Shown piece by piece: positions 12,818 through 24,475 of a DNA stretch of 64,000 nucleotides. The translations under genes were made by a program, and so were the position numbers. This stretch comes from Haberlea rhodopensis. Lineage: Eukaryota > Streptophyta > Magnoliopsida > Lamiales > Gesneriaceae. The stretch lies in assembly GCA_907163345.1 (NCBI GenBank), contig CAJQUN010000003.1, positions 24,567,879 through 24,631,878 of the forward strand. The letters run 5' to 3'. Under the pieces are notes generated by a model. The model did not search any database and was not told the origin of the DNA. It was given only the letters and a program-made list of their open reading frames with translations. Every line of letters starts with the position of its first letter. Positions within the stretch are counted from its first letter, which is position 1.

Positions 12818-13618
12818 TCTTGTTCGTTTTCAAGCTCATGTTGTTGGGATACACAAGGGGAAAATAATAGTGAAGTCATGGTTAATTTTTGTCTTTTTAA
12901 TAACCATTACTCGATGATATATATAATAACTAATTTTTCCTGGGATTGGGATTTCGTCTTGCAGATTATGTGTATTATTTATGCCATCATTCCAGGTTGT
13001 TTATGCTTTACAATAAATATAGTTAGGATATAACAGGTAAGAATGTTGGAACCATAGATCCAATTCTTCTCTTCTTTCAGTTGAAATTACACTTGGATAA
13101 TTGTACTTAGAGTCAGAACTCAGAAGCATCATATGTTGAGGTGTCAGCTCGTCAATATTCCATCACAAAATTTTGTCTGTCTTGATTTAATGAACTTGAA
13201 AATACTTAAAATAAAATATAACACACTTTTGGGAAATTCTTGTATGGAATGGACATTATCCTGCCGTACACAAACATGCATACGGTCATATACATATATA
13301 TAGATACATATTTATTTGTATTGGTGTATGGCAGGGACTCGATCCATACAAAAATTTTCCAATAATTCTTTTGAAAGGAAAATATTAATAGTGCTCCCAA
13401 TGAAGCATGGTGAAAAAGAAAAGGCTCGTTGAAACAGAAACATACGTTAAACTTTATCCTACCTAATTGAATCAAACTCAAAACAGACACAAGATCATGT
13501 AATGATCGTTAATTTCTCACTCAAATATCAATAAATATTTTGAGAACAATCAATTGCCGAAAAGAAAAAATTGTAATTTAGTGAATAATGGCAAGTATCC
13601 AACCTCACCCATCTCTAG
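12818..13618. other. Intergenic: CPK 3' UTR, then AT-rich spacer
   Basis: The first ~200 bases are the probable kinase 3' UTR. The rest is AT-rich with a short TATATATA stretch near 13290 and no gene seen. Confidence 0.5.
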
Positions 13619-13701
13619 CCAATCACATTCCTCCTCTTTATTTTTCTTGATGACATTAAAATTTTCACTCCACTCATTTCTTATCTCTCCTCTCTCTTAT
13701 C
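13619..13701 (+). promoter_or_regulatory. Putative GUN4 promoter or leader: CCAAT box and two I-box cores
   Basis: CCAAT at 13619-13623, then CTTATC at 13680-13685 and again at 13696-13701 (GATAAG on the minus strand, the I-box core common in light-regulated plant promoters), inside a CT-rich tract. GUN4 genes are light-responsive, which fits, but such short motifs arise by chance and the transcription start is unknown. Confidence 0.3.
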
Positions 13702-13764
13702 TAAACACAAAGTCACTTCATTCTCGCCAAGAGTTTCTTGCTCAAAATCTTGATCCTACCTCTA

Positions 13765-14511
13765 ATGGCCACCAATCTTTTCAAGTCCATTTACCACCAC
13801 AATTTTCCAAGGTGCCGCCGCTACTCCTCCACAGACTCCTTCCCCACCGCCACCAACATTTGCTTCTTCCTTAAACCAACAACCACCGCGCATCCCCTGT
13901 CACGCGCCACCACTTTCTCCATCTCCTCCGCCACCTATTCCACACCCGCCACCGACCCCTCCACCTCCCATAACATCTCATTCGACCTCCTCCAACACCA
14001 CCTCTCCAACAAAGAGTTCCGGCAGGCTGACGAGGAAACCCGCCGCCTGCTGATCCTCCTCGCCGGAGAATCCGCCCAGAAGCGCGGCTATGTCTTCTTC
14101 TCCGAGGTTCAGTTCATTCCAGAATCCGACCTCAAGACCATCGACGAGCTTTGGATGCAGTACAGCGACAACAAATTCGGATACAGTGTACAGAAGAAGA
14201 TATGGAAGAAAATGAACAAAGACTTCACCAAGTTCTTCATCAAAGTGGGGTGGATGAAGAAGCTTGAAAACTCCGAAGTTGAACAGTACAATTACAAGTC
14301 TTTTCCTACAGAATTCATGTGGGACATGGATGAAAATACAGTGGAGGGTCATCTGCCATTGACGAATGCACTCAGAGGAACGCAGCTTCTGAACAGTATA
14401 CTGAATCATAAAGCTTTTGAAGACGATGAAAACGAGGAGGAAGAAGAGATGTCTGAAAATGATAACAGCAAGCCGTTGAGCAGAACATTTAAGACAAATT
14501 ACACATTTTAA
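13765..14511 (+). CDS. GUN4: GUN4, tetrapyrrole-binding protein, chloroplastic
   Basis: Single exon, 248 aa. The first ~65 residues are Ser/Thr/Pro-rich with few acidic residues, as expected of a plastid transit peptide. The GUN4 domain runs from about residue 70 to 222 (FDLLQHHLSNKEFRQADEET, then DLKTIDELW, FGYSVQKKIW, FPTEFMWDMD, GHLPLTNALRG). A Glu/Asp-rich tail of ~25 residues follows, as in land-plant GUN4. Family knowledge: GUN4 binds protoporphyrin IX and Mg-protoporphyrin, stimulates Mg-chelatase through the CHLH subunit, and takes part in plastid-to-nucleus signalling. The ATG at 13765 is the first in frame and starts the transit peptide (MATNLFKSIY). Its length and lack of introns are normal for the family. 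Confidence 0.96.
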   Translation: MATNLFKSIYHHNFPRCRRYSSTDSFPTATNICFFLKPTTTAHPLSRATTFSISSATYSTPATDPSTSHNISFDLLQHHLSNKEFRQADEETRRLLILLAGESAQKRGYVFFSEVQFIPESDLKTIDELWMQYSDNKFGYSVQKKIWKKMNKDFTKFFIKVGWMKKLENSEVEQYNYKSFPTEFMWDMDENTVEGHLPLTNALRGTQLLNSILNHKAFEDDENEEEEEMSENDNSKPLSRTFKTNYTF

Positions 14512-15047
14512 GATGTTAGTTCTATTACATTTAAGAATCTGCATAGCAGAGTGGTTTAATTGTTGGGAGAAGGAAGAATCTGAAAACTGTAATCTTTAAA
14601 AACATTATTTTCGTTGTTTCGAGTTTTGGTAAGTGTTTATTTAATTTAATCACATCCATGAATATATATATTTCTGTATTATATCAATTTTTTAATTTTT
14701 TTCTAAAATAACTCCCACCTTTCTAGTATGTTTTTTTCTAAAATAATACCCATTATATTCTTTTCACTTTTAAATTGCTTTCGAAATTTATTTAAAATAA
14801 ATTTGTGCTAACTCCTAACTTAGTTGATTCAGTTTTTAGCCCTATCTATCATCATATGAAAGTGAAGTTAGTTAAATAGTATAATTGTTTGAACAGTAGT
14901 CTGAGTCTGTTCTTCATCTTTCTTTGAGTTTAACTTAAATTGTACCCAAACATTTCATAACAGCAATTGATCCATAAGGGAATCTTGCATTCTAGTATTT
15001 GAATGGAAACAAATGGAGCTATATTACAATATTCTTAATATAATCAT
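14512..15047. other. GUN4 3' UTR and AT-rich spacer
   Basis: No coding frame or RNA gene seen. The first ~150 bases are probably the GUN4 3' UTR. Confidence 0.5.
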
Positions 15048-15055
15048 TCACAGTA

Positions 15056-15290
15056 AGTGGCGGACCCAAGAAAATTAATAAGAAGGCAAAAATTTGTAAA
15101 ATACAAACTATAGGTAACAAAAATTTCAAAGGGTTCAAAAAAATTTACGGGATGGTAAAAATGTTATTTTTTAGAGTTAAATTACAATTTTATGGATAAA
15201 ATGAAAAAAAAAATTTGAAAAAAAAGTTATATATATATTCAAAAGCAAGGAGGGCAAGTGTCCCCTTGCCTAAATATAAAGCCGCCCCTG
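15056..15290. mobile_element. Nonautonomous hAT (Tip100-like) element
   Basis: The ends are AGTGGCGGACCC on the left and GCCGCCCCTG on the right, i.e. imperfect inverted versions of CAGNGGCGG. A perfect 8-bp target duplication TCACAGTA flanks it at 15048-15055 and 15291-15298. The interior is A-rich and noncoding, with GCAAGTGTCCCCTTGCC near the right end. It is 235 bp. The first base of the left end appears lost or changed. Confidence 0.82.
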
Positions 15291-15298
15291 TCACAGTA

Positions 15299-18200
15299 GA
15301 GTTCAAGCTTATAATTGAGCTCTTTGAATGCCCTTATGTGAACCATTGCAAGAAAGAAAAGATGATGTCTTTGTGTACAAGCAATTGCATGGATTCTGGA
15401 TATGGAGGGCCAATTAGAATAACAAAAACTTTATTGAGAAGCAACTCCAACCAATAATTACAAATTAAAGCAAGGGTTACCCGCCCTGCCTCTGCCTAGA
15501 TCCGCCAGCACTGACTGGCTATATATCAATCTATCATTTATAAAGTTCACGATATAAACTCATCGTAATCTTTACTCAATCAAACAAAATATAATACCAT
15601 TATCGTCTGTGAGAAGGAATCCTGATAGTCATCCACCCTTTCAAGTGTATAAAAGCATAAACCATGAACCAAGCTCATTAACAACTCGCCATAGAACTCG
15701 GATAATGTTATACATAATCATATCGCAGAATATTTAATAAATTCCCGCTACCAGCGAATAAACTAAAATGTGAATCATAGCATCACAACGAGTAAGATTA
15801 TTGATATAGTAGAAATGGACTGACGAATTAATTGATATAGGCCAGTGTATAACATATCTGATTTAATTGTTGTTAATGTGTTGCAATGCATTTGACACAG
15901 TAATGATGAGACGATATAATGCATTGTCGTGCATTTGATATCAAAATGATGAAACGATATAAACTGATATTGAATGCTGCTTCTATTGCATATTCTATTA
16001 TGGTGGTTTTTGTTTGATAGGATAATTTTGACGTGAGTATGATTATTTCTTAAACTGTTGAGCTAGTTTGATGAAATGTTAATGATATGTATATTTTCTG
16101 TTTGTATTTTGATAAGAATGTACTGGGCGTTAGCCCACCCTTTTTATGGGTTTGTTTTTCAGGCAACATAGTAGATACTAGTGGATGAAGCAAGAGTTAT
16201 ATTGACGATGGGTTACAGGGTAGAACTACTATTTACTAGTGTATTGTCTTACTACAAAAACATGCTTTTGATTTTTGATATGTTTTGGGAATTATAAAAT
16301 CTCATGTATAAAGCTTAAGAAGGGGATTCAGAGTAATATTTATGTGTCGTTGATGGGATGTTATGAATGTTGAAAAGTAAAAGCTCATGTTTATGTGAAG
16401 TTGATTAGCATTTCAGTCAGACATGTCAGATTTTAAGTTATGATGGGAAGTATTTATTTTGGTGTTAATGGGCCTGTCCTAATTTAATTAGGATTGTGAT
16501 GTTGGATTATGATACTTATAGTCAAGATAATGTTCAATTGTTGTTTAATTTTAATATATTCTACTCAAATATATTTATAAATATTACGTGGTCAAAATTG
16601 TGCTTTAGGGGACCCCATTGTGTTTGATTAAGATTTAACATTTGTGTTAAAACGAATATTTTTAGCCGGAGTTACAAATGGTTGTTGATTGATTATAATT
16701 AGACTCGATAATTGTGTGCTAATGAGAGATTAACCCTAGAGGCCTTATATAACTGTGTAAATAATATTTTTTATATAAGTTTATATCTGCATATGTACTC
16801 TAACTTACATAAAATAGGAGTATTTGAGAGAGGAGATTTTGGGAATAAAATTTTGGTATATTTTTAGAGATCAAAAGTAATTAATATTAAACTAGAGATT
16901 TAACACCTAAAAATTAAGATATAACTGCTATACTTATACATGGTGTATGTCAGTTTAATGTTTTTTTAATATACGATAAAGATTTATAATGTTTTATTAC
17001 TTTGAATGAATTTTGTAATTTGAAGTGAAATTTATTTATATTTTTTTAAAAGCAATAAGCTTTTTGGATTTTACAAAAAAAAGTTTTTGGAAAAAAATAT
17101 CAATGAAATTTAAGAGATCGAATGTATTTTTTATCTATTTATTTTTAATTATAATATATAGTGAAATTAGTGATAAGATTTCAAAAAAAAAATTAGTATA
17201 TTTTTAAGTTCTTTTATTTTAATTCATTATATTTGAAAAATAATAAAAATTTGAGAAACAAAAGAAAAGAAAAAGAGATTGGGCTAACCGACCTGTTCTA
17301 AGTCCGGATCAGATTTCAAACGAGTGGGAGTAAACTTGATGAGGGCTTTGGAGTGGGCCCGATTTTAAATTCTTTTTGCCCAATTATTTTGTATCTACGT
17401 GTAAGCTATGAACTCTTATTAAATAAAAATAATAAGTAAATTCATTTATTTTTCTATTAACTTCTCACAGCTTTAATACAAATTATCAATTTTTAATAAA
17501 TTTCATTATTTATCAATGTTAATCAATTTTTGTAAAACAATATATAAAGTTATTAACATTCTCTTCTAAATTTGGCAAAAGTTTCAATTGTATTTTAGGT
17601 AATCAATATTTTTATGTCATATGTTGAACCCACGAGGACGACTCTCATCCGAGGAAGGCGTAGCAATGATCTCCATCAGTGTCTCCCATTGCTCATCTTG
17701 CAGTGTCTCCCATTGCTCATCTTGGAGTTCGGACATCTCTTAATCATTGACATCATCGCCTTGGACACCCACCTTCAAAATTGTGTTGTAGTTTAATTTA
17801 GTAGATATTTTTTGCCCACTACCAAGATTGCCAATAATGATATCAAATCATGTGTTTCTCAAATCACCCATTGCCCAGCCATCCCAAACTCCACCCCCAC
17901 AGGGAGCCACCCTTAGGTTATGTTGGGCTCCAGTTTCATGTAATATTTCAGAAGAAAAAATTTCATCTTATTTTTTAGCCCAACCCTCTAAATTATCGTA
18001 GTCTTTTAGCCCTATCTAATCTGATCAGCTATAGGTAATATTGATTCATGGCTTCACATATATTGCAAAGTATGTTTTGTTTGTTTTTATGATGTTTCTG
18101 TAGATTCATTTTTAGAAAAGTAGTTTCTCGAAAGTATTGAAAAATAAAATCATTTCGGTTTTGTTTTTAGACAAAAACAAAATTTACAGTCATCAATAAG

Positions 18201-18363
18201 TTTTTTGTTGGCTAATTAATTCTGAAATGTAAGGCCAGTATCTTAACTAGCTCAAATACGAACAGATATGCATTCAGTAAAAACGCAAGCATGTATATAT
18301 ATCATCGGAGGAGGGTAAAATTCAAAAAACTTAGAGATAACTATTTAAATATACTAATTTAAA
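15299..18363. other. 3-kb AT-rich intergenic spacer
   Basis: No gene that I can support. It contains a second hAT-like end (GATCCGCCAGCACTG around 15500, no partner found). A perfect 24-bp tandem pair, CAGTGTCTCCCATTGCTCATCTTG in two halves, lies at about 17678-17728. The minus strand there reads DEQWETLQDEQWETL in a short frame I do not recognise. Long A/T runs occur between 16800 and 17280. Confidence 0.5.
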
Positions 18364-18375
18364 AAGCATGCAAAC

Positions 18376-18498
18376 GAGCTTATGCACCTAGCCCAGCTGG
18401 TAAGAGCTCACCTCCATTTTAAAGAAACTCAAGTTCGAGTTCAGTAGTATGCAAAAAAAATATTTAGTCCATCACCCTCACCCGCTAAAAAAATATTG
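18376..18498 (+). mobile_element. tRNA-derived SINE
   Basis: The head has a polymerase III box A (TAGCCCAGCTGG, 18389-18400) and, about 40 bases on, a box B (GTTCGAGTTC). It ends in an A-rich tail (CTAAAAAAATATT). Imperfect 12-bp target duplications AAGCATGCAAAC (18364-18375) and AAGCGTGCGAAC (18499-18510) flank it, with two differences. It does not fold into a full cloverleaf by eye, so a functional tRNA gene is unlikely. Confidence 0.72.
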
Positions 18499-18759
18499 AA
18501 GCGTGCGAACACCAAATTAAAGAAACATTGTTAATCTTGATTTTGTTGATCTTTCCACGTAATCACGCGTTTTTTTTTGTTTATTAACATTTGCTTCCCA
18601 TCGGCCGGCCTTTAGCTTGGCCGTGTCTTCCGCTGTCAACGGCTATTTTTCTTCCCCTGATCGACTTTACTTTAAAAATTTAAAGTTGCCCCCTCCTTTG
18701 TTGGAAAGTTGCAGTTATTAAATATCTTCAAATGCACAATTATAACAACGCGCTTTTAA

Positions 18760-18767
18760 TATAAATA
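18760..18767 (+). promoter_or_regulatory. Putative TATA box of the CML gene
   Basis: TATAAATA sits 289 bases before the CML start codon, upstream of a pyrimidine-rich leader (TCTCTCTTGTCC). It is the best TATA match in the region. The distance implies a leader of ~255 bases. Confidence 0.45.
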
Positions 18768-19048
18768 ATCTACCACTTCTACGCCTCTCTTTCTGTAACC
18801 AATAGCTCTTTGTCTTATAACCATCACAGGATCTCTCTCTTGTCCAAGAAATAACATTGGAAATTTATGGGAATATTTTTAAAAATATAATTTTTTTTCC
18901 TACTTGGTATTCTCTTCTCAGCACTCCAGCTATTTATTGGCACAACTCCATCTCCCAAGGTTCCTAGCTCTCCAATTTTCTCACAACAAATCCATATAAT
19001 TCACACCGCACGATTTGTTTCTCAGAGCTAAATATAAAATCTTTAGCT

Positions 19049-19681
19049 ATGCCAACCATTTTGTTGTGGATTTTCCTCGTATACAAGCTATTGAATACCA
19101 TTTTCTTGCGCTTGATACCCAAGAAATTGAGGGGCTACTTCCCCTTTTCTTGGAACCCGTGCTCGCATAAGCAACAATACAGCAAGAAAAGCTCAATCTC
19201 ATCGTCGGCTCACGCTCCATGTCGAATGGATGTGAATGAGCTCGAGAGAGTGTTCCAAATGTTCGATAGGAACGGGGACGGGAGGATCACGAAAGAGGAG
19301 CTGAACGAGTCGTTGGATAACATGGGAATCTTGATCCCGGATAAGGAGCTGAGTCTGATGATAGAGAAGATCGATGTCAACTTAGACGGATGTGTTGATA
19401 TTGATGAGTTTGGTAATTTGTACCAAAATATTGTGGATGAGAGCCATGAGGAGGAAGATATGAGGGAGGCATTCGACGTTTTTGATCGGGATCGAGATGG
19501 TTTTATCAGCGTGGATGAGCTGAAATATGTGTTGGGATCCCTTGGATTGAAGCAAGGTGGGGGTGTTGAGGATTGCAAGAAGATGATAATGAAGGTGGAT
19601 GTGGATGGTGATGGTTTTGTTGATTTTAAGGAGTTTAAGATGATGATGAAAGGGGGTGGACTTGTTTCAATCACTAATTGA
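19049..19681 (+). CDS. CML5: Calmodulin-like protein, CML5-type, with N-terminal membrane segment
   Basis: Single exon, 210 aa. A hydrophobic N-terminal segment (TILLWIFLVYKLLNTIFLRL) is followed by the basic PKKLR and a Ser-rich linker. This layout matches Arabidopsis CML4/CML5, which are anchored in endomembranes with the EF hands facing the cytosol (family knowledge). Four EF-hand loops are intact: DRNGDGRITKEE from residue 73, DVNLDGCVDIDE, DRDRDGFISVDE and DVDGDGFVDFKE. It ends MMMKGGGL, as in the CML3/4/5 group. Its role is as a calcium sensor; targets are unknown. The ATG at 19049 is the only start that keeps the anchor. Confidence 0.93.
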   Translation: MPTILLWIFLVYKLLNTIFLRLIPKKLRGYFPFSWNPCSHKQQYSKKSSISSSAHAPCRMDVNELERVFQMFDRNGDGRITKEELNESLDNMGILIPDKELSLMIEKIDVNLDGCVDIDEFGNLYQNIVDESHEEEDMREAFDVFDRDRDGFISVDELKYVLGSLGLKQGGGVEDCKKMIMKVDVDGDGFVDFKEFKMMMKGGGLVSITN

Positions 19682-20828
19682 TTTTATTCATTAATCTTTA
19701 GTAGAGCGGGTTAAGGATCCAGTTGATGGAACAATGGGGTTTTCGGGTTGCTGTATATCCATGGTTGATTTATCACATAGAAATTCTTTCGAGACTTGAG
19801 GTAAATAAATGATTGAAAGAAGAACAATATCTAGCTCAAATTCATTTTAACACACATATTACGATCTAGTTACTAGTTACTCAGCAGTCATTCGTTACAA
19901 TCAATAAAATTATAAAACTTATTTGTCAGATGATGTTATCAAACTGAACAACCAATAAAAGATACAAGTCAATCTGCAACTGCTACAATGTAGATTCCTT
20001 AGCATGTCCCATGACCATGGGGGCAAACCACCATCTAAGGACACATACTACTTGGTGCATAGCTGGTGGGAGCCTAATTTCTTCCAAACGTTCCTACATT
20101 GCATCCAAGAAGAGCATCCATCATTTTATCCGGACAGCAAACTCCAGGATGAATAAATTCCTTTGGCAATTATTTGGCTTTTATCATCTCTTTGCCAAAA
20201 AATGGAACTCATTGAGCGGCCATGTTTTAGACAATTCAGCGAATCGTCATTCTTTAAAAATATCCACAAGGTTGAAGACAAAAGACAAATTGAAGGCTCC
20301 AGCTGATTTGGGAAGAGCGAGGTTATGAATTTAAAATGCAATTCTTGCTAAACATATTAACAGCAAGGAGCTTTACTAGAAACCTAAGTCAATAATTTTG
20401 GCCAACATAAGATGAATATCAAGCTGTTGCTAGTAAAATCCGACCACGTCAAATTCTCGCTAAGAATTTCCTTTCCTATAAGCACAAAACATTCAGATTT
20501 TCTGTCAAGTCCGAATGGATGTTTTTCACTATTGCAGTTTGGATTTATTTTAAAGATTTATTACCTCCCTCCCTCAAAGTTCCTAGATGCAAATTAATTC
20601 GAGCTGGTGGTCTGTGGTATTTCAGAGTATCACTAAACATTCATGATAATACTAAGCTCCCCTGGAAAGGTTCTTAACATGCGCAAGTCAACATCAAATT
20701 CAAGATTTCTTGGTGGATATGTAACCTCAGTACATTCAGCGAGCGAGATAGAATTTAACCATCAATGAGAAAGTAAAAGGCATTAGAAATCTTTTAAGAG
20801 AAGGTTGCGCTCACCCAATGAGCTTGGT
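19682..20828. other. Convergent 3' region between CML5-like and FAR1-domain genes
   Basis: Holds the 3' UTRs of both converging genes. The open frames here show no family motifs and I do not call a gene. Confidence 0.5.
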
Positions 20829-21700
20829 CTAGTGATTTGAAAGCTCGCTCCTCCTAGCTTCAATTTCCTTTAAATTGTTACGGATGGTTTGCAATTTAGT
20901 TGTTAAATTATCGTTATGGTTTTCAACATCTTTCATGAGAGTAAGCAGCTGCTCTCGATATGCTGCACTTAGGCGTTTCTTCAGCCGGACTTCTGCAGTC
21001 AAATCTTGGATCTTTTTATCTTTCTCATCCTACAATAATTGAATGATTTGATCAGAGATTTTGAGCTACGAGACAACGCACCAAAAGATATCATTCTTAA
21101 ACACGTCGAACACAAGTTCAGATAAGAAATCAGTTCTCAATGTGCCTTCATTAAATCCAAGAAACTTCTTGCCCTCAGTTAAGTCTAACGAGTTCTTGTT
21201 TAAAACAAAAGCAACAAGGACCGAAAACAGAAGCCATGGGCATAAAATAAGAAATGAGCACCACCAATGGACTACATGAAACTTACAAATGTATGACGCT
21301 TCTTAGGCGACAAAACCACCAAAGGATGATTATGGTCTCTCACAAATTTCCGAACAACCCACCTCCCTATATTTTCTCTCTTTACTATGAGCATTGAAGT
21401 ACAACCTTCCCTTCGTTTTTGCCCCATCTCATTGGATATTTTACCTGGACTTGTTACACCACGATTTCCTCTACACCCTAGTCCACGTGATATAATGGAC
21501 CCATCACGTTCTGATTTACGGGACGATAAAATGCGGGTCAAAAAACCTATTTGCCCAGCATATTCATCGTAGAACATTCGAGCAGCGTCTTCTGATTCAA
21601 AGACCATACCTTCATAGGGTTCCCCATTTATTTCAGCTTCATAAGAAGTCAAGTCCTCTAGTACAGATGCTTCAATCCTTCCATTGGCAACATCCAACAT
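20829..21700 (-). CDS. Small FAR1 DNA-binding-domain protein (FRF-like), copy 1
   Basis: Two coding exons on the minus strand: 21287-21700 and 20829-21029 (204 aa). Residues ~20-125 form a FAR1 DNA-binding domain (GMVFESEDAARMFYDEYAGQ, GFLTRILSSRKSERDG), with the zinc-ligand pattern Cys (GLGC), Cys (EGC) and HNH (DHNHPLV). The second exon is a 66-residue coiled coil rich in Lys/Glu/Leu (EVRLKKRLSAAYREQLL). No MULE transposase or SWIM domain follows, so this is the short FRS-related-factor type rather than a full FHY3/FAR1. It is probably nuclear; such proteins may compete with full-length FHY3/FAR1 (inference). A splice acceptor lies at 21706-21707, just before the ATG, so the leader is interrupted by an intron running to about 22.3-22.7 kb. 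Confidence 0.85.
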
Positions 21701-21705
21701 ATCCA

Positions 21706-22720
21706 CTGGGAAATAATGTTGCACAATATCAGTCCAGTATGTAATTATCATTTGTTACTATGGAAGAATCCAAAAGAGCATGTGGCATCCACTATACATG
21801 AAATCACTAACTGAACTAATAACTACTTCAATTTATATCCCATTTTCACACAACTATAAGTAGAAAGGGACTCCGAAAAAACTAAAAAAAAAAAAAAAAT
21901 TCAAATTCATGAATGCCATTGAAGATCCATATTTAAACTTTCTTCTAAGGGGAGAAAATCAACAGAGTGATAAACTAACGAAACATAGCACAAAAATTAT
22001 CACCCAAAGAAAGTTTAACAGTCAAAATCCAGAAAGTTGTAAATCGTACAATTTCATTTACCATCATCACTAAAACTTTTTTGCTGTCACTGATGAACTC
22101 TGTAATTCTTCAATACCGATTTCAACTGAAGTGAACTTATTGAAATCACACAAAGTTCCAGGAATAAAACTAGCTGCAGCATTTGCAGATGAGATCAAAA
22201 AAATTATGCTCGTTTTATTTCATTCTTCACACAATAGCTCTCCACTGAAGCATCCATAGCAACAACGTTCAATATAAAATAACAAACAGCAGGCATAATA
22301 GACAATAATATATGTAACACACTCCACGATGTTTACTCTCAAGAAATTGCTACCAATCCTCGATCATGTTGACAGCTTCTTTCAAGTTCTCCATACGCAT
22401 CAACAACCACAATCAAACTATACATCTATCCAGATGAAATTCCAAAAAAAAAAATTCAGAGACCACTAGGAAATACCCAGAAATATAACAATATCAAAAT
22501 TAAAAGAAAATGGATCAATCAACCGAGTTTAATTCAAATTGCATAAACTGAGATACATAAATACGTACACACACACACACGCATTCACATATATGTACAT
22601 ATCCATAAAGAAATTCAACAGTGCTAACTGATGGTGCTAATGCTCTATGACTTCTCTTCACTCCAAATTTTGGAATTTCTGCGCGATTTCGAATTTGTCG
22701 TCTTTTTTCCCCTTTATGCA
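21706..22720 (-). other. Leader intron and probable promoter side of FAR1-domain copy 1
   Basis: No coding frame. It contains a 15-A run near 21885, a short (AC) microsatellite at 22567-22580, and a less AT-rich stretch near 22640-22730 that may be the first exon and start region. Confidence 0.4.
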
Positions 22721-22862
22721 TTTCACGGGGTGGCGTGGCGAAATGTGGGTATAATACTATATGATAGAGAATTTAGAATCTATATACTTTTCATTTATGA
22801 TCCGCGGTCAATCTTAAAAATCATTCGATGTAATATCAGATATTTTTCGGATATCGATATTT

Positions 22863-22999
22863 CCGGACACTCCTCACACACATATCGGACACGCCACATG
22901 ATGTCCTTAATCATTAAAAAAATAAAATTAGACACTCGTGTCGGACACTTTCATCAAAATCGAACACTCATGTCGGACACGGCCGATGGTCGTGTCCGA
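22863..22999. repeat. Cluster of TCGGACAC motifs with an inverted copy
   Basis: CCGGACAC or TCGGACAC occurs at 22863, 22885, 22941 and 22973, and the reverse form GTGTCCGA at 22992. The last direct copy and the inverted copy (GTCGGACAC ... GTGTCCGACAC) could fold. This is probably the end of an unidentified repeat family. Confidence 0.5.
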
Positions 23000-23366
23000 C
23001 ACAGAAGTGACACTTTTGGATGTTAATTGTACAATTTAAAAAGCTTATGGCTAAATGAAATTTAGACTTGCCAGTTAAAATTTATGTTAATTGAAGTAAT
23101 ATACATTTGTTGTTAGATATTATAATAATTTCAATGGCATATTAATATATATTATTTTTTGAATTTGGTTAGAATATTTTTGGTGTTATCTTTTGTTGGA
23201 CTTGTTTGTTAAACTTTATATTAATTAAAGTAATATGTATTTAGTGTTAGTATGATTGATACTATGATGATCCAGTGACATGCATTTATTTATATGCTTC
23301 TTGAATTTGGTAAGAATATTTTTATTGATTTTACATGGTTTTAGAATTTAAAAAATATGACTTTTA

Positions 23367-23927
23367 GGCCATCTCCAACTCACGTCAAATTTGGAGTCAA
23401 ATGCGAAATTTGGCGTGCAATTGAAATCCAACCATGTGCCATTTTTGGCGTCCAAATTTGGTGCAGCTATAGTGCTGCACAAAATTTGGTGCAGATGCAC
23501 CCTCTTATTTTAATATATTTTTATTTTTTGTAATTTTTTAACTTTTATTTTATGATTTGTAATTTTAAAATTTAAAATGAATTAGTTAATTAAATTGTTA
23601 TATTCTTACACATTTTGAAAACTAATTTATTAATTATTGATTTATAAAGTTAATATCTATTATAAATATATTAAAAAATTAAATTTATTTGTTAAAAAAT
23701 ATTAAAAACATAAATTTAATATATAATTATATTATAAATTGGTATAGATAATTGAGTTTATAAAATAATTGGTGTAAATAAAATTAAAAAGGGATATTTT
23801 AAGGAATATTCTTTTTGAAGTAAAGTTTGAAGTCGATGGGTTGTAGAATAGTTTTGTATTTGGTGCAAACTTACACTATTTTAGTGCAAAAATTGCGCTA
23901 AAATGAAGTTTGTGGTTGGAGATGACT
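23367..23927. mobile_element. PIF/Harbinger-like MITE
   Basis: Terminal inverted repeats GGCCATCTCCAAC (left) and GTTGGAGATGACT (right) lie between 3-bp duplications TTA (23364-23366 and 23928-23930). Subterminal blocks are also inverted (GTCAAATTTGG / GCAAAAATTGCGC region). The interior is >80% A/T with no coding frame. The CATCTCCAACC end and TTA target site are typical of plant Harbinger-derived MITEs. Confidence 0.72.
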
Positions 23928-23930
23928 TTA

Positions 23931-24475
23931 ATATTTGTAATATAGTACATGCATAATATGTATATGATTATAAAAATATACAAACATGTCGCAGCCGTAT
24001 TGTATTCCGAAAATTTTGAAAATCCGTATCGATGTATCATATCGTGTTGTGTCAGTCTCGTGCGTCGTAGCTTCTTATAAAGGCGAGCGATGATTTCACA
24101 ATTCACATAATACTGTATCGGCTTGGATTTCACAGGTACTGTAATTTGTATTGGCCACTCTTTAGTTTCATAAAGGAGACGGGGTCGCATAATTTAATCA
24201 TAAAAATAAAAATTTTTATTTGATTTTTTTATAAATATATTTATTTTTTATACTATTTAAATAAATAAACCAAAAAGCAACTAACATATAATGTAGAGTA
24301 CATACCTCGCACTCGCTGCTACTTGTGCAACATAGCCAATAACCTATTTTGCTAAAATTTATATTTACCAAAAACAACAATTGCAATTGACATTGAATTG
24401 TTTGATATTATACTTCGCAACTGACGGGGAAAGGTTGTACTACACTATTTGATGTTAGGATATCGTCAGAGCATT
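23931..24475. other. AT-rich spacer
   Basis: No gene or RNA recognised. Confidence 0.4.

Noticed and set aside
13978..14544. Long open frame on the minus strand across GUN4
   Set aside because: It is the antisense shadow of the GUN4 coding exon with no family motifs; codon pattern and conserved GUN4 residues support the plus strand.
15495..15515. A second complete hAT element ending at GATCCGCCAGCACTG
   Set aside because: The end-like sequence has no left partner or matching 8-bp duplication within the spacer.
18376..18450. A functional tRNA gene
   Set aside because: Box A and box B are present but no acceptor stem, anticodon arm or 3' stem pairs properly, and an A-rich tail and target duplications point to a SINE.
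19210..19674. Minus-strand open frame across the CML gene
   Set aside because: Ser/Ile-rich shadow of the acidic EF-hand coding sequence.
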